A DNA stretch of 10,273 bases from Actinomycetes bacterium (GTDB lineage: Bacteria > Actinomycetota > CALGFH01), in assembly GCA_030152105.1 (NCBI GenBank), contig JASLIH010000031.1, positions 1 through 10,273 of the forward strand, given 5' to 3'. The notes below the pieces were generated by a model. That model did no database searches. It was not told the origin of the DNA and worked only from the letters and a program-made list of their open reading frames with translations. Of the stretch, positions 5,539 to 10,273 are shown piece by piece. Positions within the stretch are counted from its first letter, which is position 1. Each line of letters begins with the position of its first letter. A program made the translations under genes and the position numbers.

Positions 5539-6003
5539 ATGGCCCACTGTGTCACGTGCGGGAACGAGCTCCATCCCGAGCGAGCCGAGAAGTACGACTA
5601 CTGCACCAAGCGCGAGTGCCGCGAGCAGAACGCCAAGCCCCTGCGGGTCGTCACCGTCGGGGTGAACAAGGCGGCCGACCAGTACCTGATCCTGAACGAC
5701 CAGACCAAGGACGACCTGGCCGCCGGCAAGTACCAGGATCAGCGCAAATCCGCCTCGGTCACCGGCCAGCGGTCCGGACCCAGGCGGGTCCCGGCCGCCC
5801 GGGCCGCCACCAAGCCCGTTCGCCGTGCCGGCACCCCGCCCCCGCCCAGGCCCCGGCCGACCTGGAGCAGGTCGCAGCAGGACCTTGCCGTCATCTACAA
5901 CGCACGGGGGATGTCGCCTGAGGAGATCGCCGGGAAGCTCGGCCTGAGCAGGTCGACCGTCACCCAGATGATCCTGGCCGCGAAGACCCCGGCCAGGCCT
6001 TGA
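5539..6003 (+). CDS. Small zinc-ribbon plus helix-turn-helix protein
   Basis: The 154-residue protein is a two-domain putative DNA-binding or sensing protein; no named family recognised. Four cysteines near the N-terminus (Cys4, Cys7, Cys22, Cys27; CxxC then CxxxxC) look like a treble-clef or zinc-ribbon site. A conserved-looking segment follows, VVTVGVNKAADQYLILND (about 37-54). Residues about 68-110 are a basic, Pro/Arg/Ala-rich linker. The C-terminal helix-turn-helix (about 112-148) contains SPEEIAGKLGLSRSTVTQMI, in which LGLSRSTV is typical of a recognition helix in sigma-70 region 4 or Sin-type HTHs. ATG at 5539 is chosen because AAGGGAG (5529-5535) precedes it closely; the frame is open from 5353 but that extension overlaps the divergent gene. 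A SigR-like promoter sits upstream, making a redox-linked role plausible but unproven. Confidence 0.7.
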   Translation: MAHCVTCGNELHPERAEKYDYCTKRECREQNAKPLRVVTVGVNKAADQYLILNDQTKDDLAAGKYQDQRKSASVTGQRSGPRRVPAARAATKPVRRAGTPPPPRPRPTWSRSQQDLAVIYNARGMSPEEIAGKLGLSRSTVTQMILAAKTPARP

Positions 6004-6037
6004 CAAGCTGGCGCTGCGCCGCCGGACGAGGAGCTTG
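6004..6037 (+). repeat. Inverted repeat after the zinc-ribbon/HTH gene
   Basis: CAAGCT (6004-6009) and AGCTTG (6032-6037) are a 6-bp inverted repeat enclosing a small GGCGCTGCGCC hairpin. It starts immediately after the stop codon, so it may be a weak terminator or an RNA-stability element. The rest of the 94-base gap up to 6098 shows no clear promoter. Confidence 0.3.
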
Positions 6038-6097
6038 CTGGATTCGAGCGAACGACGCCGTGGAAGACTCATGGCGACCGACCATGGAGGAGCGCAG

Positions 6098-6694
6098 ATG
6101 ACCACACCGCCGCACACCCCGCCGATGGCCGCCAGCAACGAGGCCGAACCGGACCAGCTGGAGGTCGCCCGGGCCGAGGGCGATGCCTACGCGCGGGCCC
6201 TGGAGGCCATGGACGAGGAGTCGGGCGCGGTCACCCAGCGGGCTGGGGACTACCTGGTCGCCTTCGTCCAGGAGAACGCCGAGGGCATGTACGAGCTCGA
6301 GGATGGCCGGCTGGTCTGGCGGGAGGCGCCCGAGGAGGCCAACGCCCACCTGGAGATCGCCGTGGCCGACGCCGCCGACGGCCGCTTCGTGCCCGCCCTC
6401 GACATCACCCTGACCCTCCTCGAGGGCGACCGGGAGCTGTTCACCACCACCATGCCCTTCCTGTGGCATCCCTACCTCTACCACTACGGGACCAACGCCA
6501 GGGTCCCGGGGGACGGCCCCTACACGGTGCGGGTACGGATCGACCCGCCGACCTGGATGCGTCACGACCCGGTCAACGGCAGGCGCTACGAGCAGCCGGT
6601 CGACGTGGTGTTCGAGGACCGGCCCTTCAAACCAGGACGCAAGCCCAGTCCGGACGCCCAGCCGCGGGGCGCCGACTCCTCCTACGCCGGCTGA
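6098..6694 (+). CDS. P19/Tp34-like Fe2+ transport family protein, apparently cytosolic
   Basis: The 198-residue protein resembles the Fe2+ transport protein family (periplasmic P19 of Campylobacter, Tp34 of Treponema, FetP of E. coli), which bind metal as beta-sandwich dimers. Support comes from the ordered landmarks: HLEIAVADAADGRFVPALDITLTL (about 84-107), MPFLWHPYLYHYGTN (119-133), and YTVRVRIDPPTWMRH (142-156). His84, Met119, His129 and His156 fall where the His/Met metal ligands of P19 lie, although exact alignment is by eye. Unlike P19 it has no signal peptide: residues 1-40 are polar and acidic. The C-terminal 25 residues are basic and disordered-looking. ATG at 6098 is chosen because GGAGGAG (6086-6092) precedes it by 5 bases. 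No FTR1-type permease is adjacent, so partners are unknown. It may bind iron or copper, or the site may be relict. Confidence 0.62.
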   Translation: MTTPPHTPPMAASNEAEPDQLEVARAEGDAYARALEAMDEESGAVTQRAGDYLVAFVQENAEGMYELEDGRLVWREAPEEANAHLEIAVADAADGRFVPALDITLTLLEGDRELFTTTMPFLWHPYLYHYGTNARVPGDGPYTVRVRIDPPTWMRHDPVNGRRYEQPVDVVFEDRPFKPGRKPSPDAQPRGADSSYAG

Positions 6695-6708
6695 TCCCGA
6701 GGGGTCAG
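6691..6708. terminator. Hairpin spanning the two convergent stop codons
   Basis: CTGATCCC (6691-6698) and GGGGTCAG (6701-6708) pair over 8 positions including one T-G wobble, with the top pair probably open. Both stop codons (6692-6694 plus, 6705-6707 minus) lie inside it. With only 10 bases between genes, it could serve as a compact bidirectional terminator. No T-tract; low certainty. Confidence 0.3.
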
Positions 6709-7118
6709 GCGCGGGGCTGGGTGATGTTGACCATCCACGGGATCCCGAACCGGTCGGTCACCATGCCGAACTCGTCGCCCCACATCTGCTTCTCCAGGGG
6801 CATCGTCACGTTGCCGCCGTCCGACAGCTTCTCCCAGTAGCCGCGCAGCTCGCCGCCGTCCTCGCCGCTCAGGCTGATGGTGATGTTGTCGCCAGAGGTG
6901 CGCGCCATCCCCGACGGGGTGTCGGACGCCATGAGGGTGAACCCGCGGTCGGTCTCCAGCTGGCTGTGCATGATCTTGTCGGCGTCCGGCGAGTTCTCGG
7001 CCCCGAACTCACCGAAGGTGCTCACGGTGAGGTCGCCGCCGAAGACCCCCTTGTAGAACTCCATCGCCTGCCGCGCGTTGCCTTCGAAGCCGATGTACGG
7101 GTTGAGTCGCGAAGCCAT
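6705..7118 (-). CDS. VOC family protein, PhnB/3-demethylubiquinone methyltransferase-like
   Basis: The 137-residue protein has the vicinal-oxygen-chelate (glyoxalase/bleomycin-resistance) fold in its PhnB-like variant. The N-terminal NPYIGFEGNARQAMEFYKGVFGGDL (6-30) is diagnostic for this group. The middle IMHSQLETDRGFTLMASDTP and the end WGDEFGMVTDRFGIPWMVNI (about 113-132) complete the two paired beta-alpha-beta units. Members are small metal-binding or metal-free proteins of mostly unknown substrate; the PhnB name does not imply phosphonate use, and no phosphonate genes are present. ATG at 7118 is chosen because AAGGAGGGG (complement of 7121-7129) is an excellent ribosome site, better than the open frame from 7151. 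The gene stands alone, tail to tail with the iron-family gene and divergent from the Tat-exported hydrolase. Family is firm, role unknown. Confidence 0.85.
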   Translation of the reverse strand: MASRLNPYIGFEGNARQAMEFYKGVFGGDLTVSTFGEFGAENSPDADKIMHSQLETDRGFTLMASDTPSGMARTSGDNITISLSGEDGGELRGYWEKLSDGGNVTMPLEKQMWGDEFGMVTDRFGIPWMVNITQPRA

Positions 7119-7219
7119 CGCCCCTCCTTGGTCGTGACCGCGGTTAACCATGGCAGACTACTACGCCCATGGGACGCCGGGGTGGCGGCCGAGGTATTCG
7201 GAGTCGAAAGGGAGCGGCC

Positions 7220-8026
7220 ATGTGCACAGAGAAGCTCACCCGCCGGGGGGCGCTGGTCGGTGGCGCGGCGGTCGCCGTCTCGGCCGCGCTGGCGGGAACG
7301 GCCCAGGCGGGGGAGCCGGAGCCGGCCTTCTCGGGCCGGCGGCACGGGCTGCGCGACCTCACCCACGAGCTCAAGACGTCGACCCCGCCCTTCGCGCCCG
7401 GTGAGGAGCCGGTGCGCGAGACCGTCGCCACGATCGAGGACGACGGGTACTACATGCAGAAATGGACCATCATCGAGCATATCGGGACCCACGTCGACGC
7501 TCCCGGGCATTTCACCCCGGGGGGCCGGCTGGCCCCCGACCTGAAGCCGTCGGAGCTGATCACCACGGCGGTGGTCGTCGACATCGCCGACCGGGCGGCC
7601 CGGGACCCGGACACGGTCGTGACCGTCGACGACCTCCGCGCCTTCGAGCGCCGCCACGGCCGTATCCCGAGCGACTCGGCCGTCCTCATGTACTCCGGCT
7701 GGGCGGCCAAGGTCGGCGACGCCGACGCCTACCGCGGCGACACCGGGGACGGCGTCCTGCACTTCCCCGGCTTCGGCGCCGAGGCCACCGAGTGGCTGCT
7801 GCGCCGCCGGGGCATCCGCAGCCTCGGAGTCGACACCCTCAGCATCGACCCGGGGATCTCCGAGACGTTCGACACCCACGTGATCCTCACCGGCGCCGAC
7901 CGCTACGGGCTGGAGAACCTGGCCAACCTCGACCGCATCCCCGCGCGCGGGGCCACGATCATGGTCGGGCTCATCCCCTACCAGGACGGCTCGGGCGGCC
8001 AGGCCCGCATCTTCGCCTCCTGGTAG
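7220..8026 (+). CDS. Tat-exported cyclase family hydrolase (KynB/arylformamidase-like)
   Basis: The 268-residue protein belongs to the cyclase family (PF04199), metal-dependent amide or ester hydrolases including kynurenine formamidase KynB and isatin hydrolase. The metal-binding motif HxxxHxDxxxH is complete: His87, His91, Asp93, His97 in EHIGTHVDAPGHF. GVDTLSIDPGISETFDTH (203-220) is the second family signature. Residues 1-30 form a twin-arginine signal: TRRGALVGG, a hydrophobic Ala/Val stretch, then a likely cut after AQA. The enzyme is therefore exported folded, unlike cytosolic KynB, and probably acts on an extracellular substrate. ATG at 7220 is chosen because AAAGGGAG (7207-7214) precedes it by 5 bases. 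No kynurenine pathway genes are near, so tryptophan degradation is not supported. It converges on the dehydratase operon with a 9-base gap. Substrate unknown. Confidence 0.86.
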   Translation: MCTEKLTRRGALVGGAAVAVSAALAGTAQAGEPEPAFSGRRHGLRDLTHELKTSTPPFAPGEEPVRETVATIEDDGYYMQKWTIIEHIGTHVDAPGHFTPGGRLAPDLKPSELITTAVVVDIADRAARDPDTVVTVDDLRAFERRHGRIPSDSAVLMYSGWAAKVGDADAYRGDTGDGVLHFPGFGAEATEWLLRRRGIRSLGVDTLSIDPGISETFDTHVILTGADRYGLENLANLDRIPARGATIMVGLIPYQDGSGGQARIFASW

Positions 8027-8035
8027 CCGACGAGA

Positions 8036-8902
8036 TCAGCGGTCGCTCGGCCCGCTGGTGTCGACCAGCTCGACCGGGTTGGTGAGCTGGCCAAGGCCGG
8101 TGATGGCGATCGTCACCTGGTCGCCGGGGCGCAGGGTCAGGTCGGGTGGGGGGATTATCGAGGTGCCGGTGAGGAGCACGGCCCCCAGCGGCAGGTCCTG
8201 GCCGCGCCAGAGCCAGTCGACCAGCTCGGGGAGGCTCCGCTTCATGTTCGCGACCGCTGTTCGGTCGCGGAACAGGCCGGCGCCGTCGCGTTCGATGGAC
8301 AGGGCGATCTCCATGGCGGCGGGCTCGGGGGCCTCGCCCACCGGGACCAGGCAGGGCCCGAGCGCGCAGCTGCCCGCGTACAGCTTGGCCTGGGGCAGGT
8401 ACAGGGGGTTCTCGCCCTCGATGGAGCGCGACGATACGTCGTTGCCGATGGTGTAGGCGACGACCTGGCCGCGCCGGTCGGCGACCAGGGCCAGCTCCGG
8501 CTCGGGCACGTCCCAGGCGGAGTCGGCCCGCACGCCGATCGGCTGGCCGGGACCCCTGGCCGTGCCCGGCAGGGCCTTGAGGAACAGCTCGGGCCGCTCG
8601 GCCAGGTAGACCTTGTCGTAGGCGTCCAGGCCCCGGGACTCCTCCAGGCGGGCGTCGCGGCTGCGCAGGAAGGTCACCCCGGCCGCCCACACCGGCTGGG
8701 TGCCGACCGGGGCCAGCAGCTGGGCGCCGTCGGGGACCGGGTCCCCGGCCGGGGCGTCGAGCAGCGCCGCCAGGGCACCCGGGTCGCCGCCGAGCACGCC
8801 GTCGATGGTCGCCCCGGCGTCGAGCAGCTCGGCCGGGCCGTCGGCGGCCGGGCCCCGGGCCAGGCGGGGCCGCCCCTCGACCAGCAGCCGCCAGATGGCC
8901 AC
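8036..8902 (-). CDS. FAH-family 2-keto-3-deoxy-pentonate dehydratase (probable)
   Basis: The 288-residue protein has the fumarylacetoacetate hydrolase fold. WAAGVTFLRSRDARLEES (72-89), the metal ligands in VPEPEL (Glu133, Glu135), and YTIGNDVSSRSIEGENPLYLPQAK (150-173) with Asp154 as third metal ligand are all visible. The segment SSRSIEGENPLYLPQAK, with DSAWDVPEPELAL, resembles 2-keto-3-deoxy-D-arabinonate dehydratase of Sulfolobus more than true fumarylacetoacetases or homoprotocatechuate hydrolases. Such enzymes dehydrate 2-keto-3-deoxy-pentonates to 2-oxoglutarate semialdehyde using Mg2+. The neighbour is an aldehyde dehydrogenase suited to the next step. The start is GTG at 8902, only 4 bases after the upstream stop, so translation is likely coupled. 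Which pentose is used (D-xylose, D- or L-arabinose) cannot be told; no sugar dehydrogenase or pentonate dehydratase is in view. Confidence 0.8.
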   Translation of the reverse strand: MAIWRLLVEGRPRLARGPAADGPAELLDAGATIDGVLGGDPGALAALLDAPAGDPVPDGAQLLAPVGTQPVWAAGVTFLRSRDARLEESRGLDAYDKVYLAERPELFLKALPGTARGPGQPIGVRADSAWDVPEPELALVADRRGQVVAYTIGNDVSSRSIEGENPLYLPQAKLYAGSCALGPCLVPVGEAPEPAAMEIALSIERDGAGLFRDRTAVANMKRSLPELVDWLWRGQDLPLGAVLLTGTSIIPPPDLTLRPGDQVTIAITGLGQLTNPVELVDTSGPSDR

Positions 8903-8906
8903 CCGC

Positions 8907-10151
8907 TCAGCCCCCGTGGGGCAGGACGGTGACGGTCCGGGTCGACGTGTAGAGCTCCCTGGCCGCCTTGCCCTGCTCGCGAGGGCCGAAGCTGGAGTCC
9001 TTCTCGCCGCCGAAGGGGGCGTGGAAGTCCACCCCCGAGGTCGGGGCGTTGACTCGGATCATGCCGGTGTCCAGCCGGGCGGCCAGGCCGAGGGCCCGGT
9101 CCAGGTCGCGGGTGAACACCGAGCCGACCAGCCCGTAGGGGACCCCGTTGGCCACCGCCACCGCCTCGTCCTCGTCGGCCACCGCCAGCACCACCGCGAT
9201 CGGCCCGAACACCTCCTCCTGGGCCAGCCGGGCGTCCGGGCCCAGGCTGTCGACCAGGGTCGGGGCCACGAACCAGCCCTTGCCGTCCAGGGTCTTGCCG
9301 CCGGTCAGCACGCGTCCGCCGGCGGCCGCGGCCTCCTCGGCCGCCTCGGTCACCCGGCGCATGGCCTGTTCGGTGATGACCGGCCCGACCACCGTCGACC
9401 TCTCGGCCGGGTCGCCGACGGCCAGGTCCCGCACGGCCGCGACCAGCGCCTCGGTGAACGGGCCGGGGTCGCCGACCACGATGGCCCGGCTGGTGGCGGT
9501 GCACTTCTGGCCGGCGTAGCCCATCGCCGCCCCGGCGACGACCGTGGCCGCCCGCCCCGGGTCGGCGTCCGGCAGCACAATCGAGGCGTTGAGCCCGCCC
9601 ATCTCCGCCTGGCTGGGGATGCCCCGCTCGGTCGCGGCGACCGCGACCTGCCGGCCCACGGCCACCGAGCCGGTGAACGACAGGCAGTCGACCTGGTCAA
9701 GCAGCGCCTTGCCGGTCCCGGCCCCGCCGGGCAGCACCTGGAACAGGCCGTCGGGCAGGGCCGGGGCCAGCAGCTCGGCCAGGCGCAGGGCGAGCCCGGT
9801 CGCGTCCGGCGACGGCTTGAGCAGCACCGCGTTGCCGAAGGCGAGCGCCGGCGCCGCCTTCCACAGCGGGATGGCGACCGGGAAGTTCCACGGGGTGATC
9901 AGCCCGGCCACCCCCCGGGGCCGCCGCCGGGCCAGCAGCAGGGCGGCCGGGCCCGGCCCGGGATAGGTCTCGCCGTCCGGGTCGAGGGCCTGCTGGGCGT
10001 AGTAGCGCAGGATCCCGACCCCGCGGGCGACCTCGGCGCCGGCCTCGCTGACCGGCTTGCCCACCTCCCGGACCATCAGCTCGGTGGTCTCGGCGGCCGC
10101 CCCGGCCAGGGCGTCGGCCGCCGCCCCGAGCGCCGCCGAGCGCTCCAGCGC
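8907..10151 (-). CDS. Aldehyde dehydrogenase, probable 2-oxoglutarate semialdehyde dehydrogenase; 5' end lost in a fold-back
   Basis: NAD(P)-dependent aldehyde dehydrogenase. Counting from the internal Met at 10076, ITPWNFPVAIPLWKAAPALAFGNAVLLKPS (60-89) is the cofactor-binding region, FTGSVAVG (134-141) the Rossmann turn, Glu158 in QAEMGGLNA the general base, and Cys192 in GYAGQKCTATSR the catalytic thiol (codon 9501-9503). EEVFGPI and NAPTSGVDFHAPFGGEKDSSFGPREQG complete the C-terminus. EMGG and AGQKCTATSR resemble 2-oxoglutarate semialdehyde dehydrogenases of sugar-acid pathways. The frame continues upstream of 10076 with genuine family sequence (ALERSAALGAAADALAGAAAETTEL), so 10076 is not the start. 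Beyond about 10151 the strand reads the complement of its own coding sequence, so about 60 N-terminal residues are absent. The gene lies 4 bases upstream of the dehydratase in one operon. Substrate is inferred from context. Confidence 0.85.
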   Translation of the reverse strand, partial: ALERSAALGAAADALAGAAAETTELMVREVGKPVSEAGAEVARGVGILRYYAQQALDPDGETYPGPGPAALLLARRRPRGVAGLITPWNFPVAIPLWKAAPALAFGNAVLLKPSPDATGLALRLAELLAPALPDGLFQVLPGGAGTGKALLDQVDCLSFTGSVAVGRQVAVAATERGIPSQAEMGGLNASIVLPDADPGRAATVVAGAAMGYAGQKCTATSRAIVVGDPGPFTEALVAAVRDLAVGDPAERSTVVGPVITEQAMRRVTEAAEEAAAAGGRVLTGGKTLDGKGWFVAPTLVDSLGPDARLAQEEVFGPIAVVLAVADEDEAVAVANGVPYGLVGSVFTRDLDRALGLAARLDTGMIRVNAPTSGVDFHAPFGGEKDSSFGPREQGKAARELYTSTRTVTVLPHGG

Positions 10152-10273
10152 CGGCGGCGCTCGGGGCGGCGGCCGACGCCCTGGCCGGGGCGGCCGCCGA
10201 GACCACCGAGCTGATGGTGCGGGAGGTGGGCAAGCCGGTCAGCGAGGCCGGCGCCGAGGTCGCCCGCGGGGTC
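10017..10273. repeat. 122-bp inverted repeat (fold-back) at the window end
   Basis: Arm 10017-10138 is the reverse complement of arm 10152-10273, with one mismatch (10071 versus 10219). The 13-base centre (10139-10151) itself contains GCGCT-CC-AGCGC. The single difference is silent (GTC versus GTG for the same Val codon). The right arm runs to the last base of the window, so the true repeat may be longer. It cuts the aldehyde dehydrogenase at its N-terminal region. This geometry is typical of a snap-back library or assembly chimera at a contig end; a true inverted duplication is the alternative. Confidence 0.9.

Noticed and set aside
7220..8902. Kynurenine or aromatic degradation cluster from the KynB-like and FAH-like genes together
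   Set aside because: They are convergent, not co-transcribed. The first carries a Tat signal, and the FAH protein resembles sugar-acid dehydratases and is coupled to an aldehyde dehydrogenase.
8907..10076. Taking the Met at 10076 as the dehydrogenase start
   Set aside because: Upstream codons continue the conserved family sequence (ERSAALGAAADAL and onward), and no ribosome site is present. The gene is truncated, not short.
8700..10214. 504-residue plus-strand open frame
   Set aside because: It lies antisense to the dehydrogenase and dehydratase genes, has low-complexity Arg/Gly/Pro-rich translation with no motif, and extends into the fold-back. High GC content keeps such shadow frames open.

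Overview
The window is very GC-rich and densely coded, with GTG as well as ATG starts, AGGAGG-like ribosome sites and actinobacterial-style promoter motifs. It looks like chromosomal DNA of a soil-type Actinomycetota bacterium or a close high-GC relative, possibly a metagenomic contig. I see no rRNA, tRNA, CRISPR array, insertion sequence or phage gene. Most genes are recognisable metabolic, stress or envelope genes rather than a defence or mobile island.

Layout. Positions 1-1903 hold a divergent amino-sugar pair: a SIS-domain (UPF0309-type) protein on the minus strand, cut by the window edge, and an N-acetylglucosamine-kinase-like BadF/BadG ATPase on the plus strand. Close downstream of the kinase lies a membrane protein with a bactofilin-like beta-repeat ectodomain (1926-3020). 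A PRC-barrel protein follows (3106-3537) and ends at a strong hairpin (3570-3616). A stand-alone bacterial nitric oxide synthase oxygenase (3723-4871) comes next, with short palindromes upstream. It converges on a conserved gene of unknown function (4925-5365, minus).

That unknown gene is divergent from a small CxxC zinc-ribbon plus helix-turn-helix protein (5539-6003). The 173-bp gap between them carries a GGAATTCC palindrome. Read on each strand, this supplies the -35 half of a sequence matching the SigR/SigH consensus (GGAAT-N18/19-GTT). This candidate divergent disulfide-stress promoter is the most interesting regulatory signal I found.

The plus strand continues with a P19/Tp34-like iron-transport-family protein without a signal peptide (6098-6694). 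A VOC/PhnB-like protein on the minus strand (6705-7118) is divergent from a Tat-exported KynB-type cyclase/hydrolase (7220-8026). The right end is a minus-strand operon, 10151 down to 8036. It encodes an aldehyde dehydrogenase and a fumarylacetoacetate-hydrolase-fold protein closely resembling 2-keto-3-deoxy-D-arabinonate/xylonate dehydratase. Together they would turn a 2-keto-3-deoxypentonate into 2-oxoglutarate, the last two steps of the Weimberg-type oxidative pentose pathway.

The last 257 bases are a fold-back: two 122-base arms with one mismatch around a 13-base centre, splitting the aldehyde dehydrogenase N-terminus. I consider an assembly or library artefact most likely, so sequence to the right of about 10145 should not be trusted as natural gene order. 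I found no convincing new multi-gene system. The best leads are the shared palindromic promoter, the reductase-free NOS and the bactofilin-like membrane fusion.
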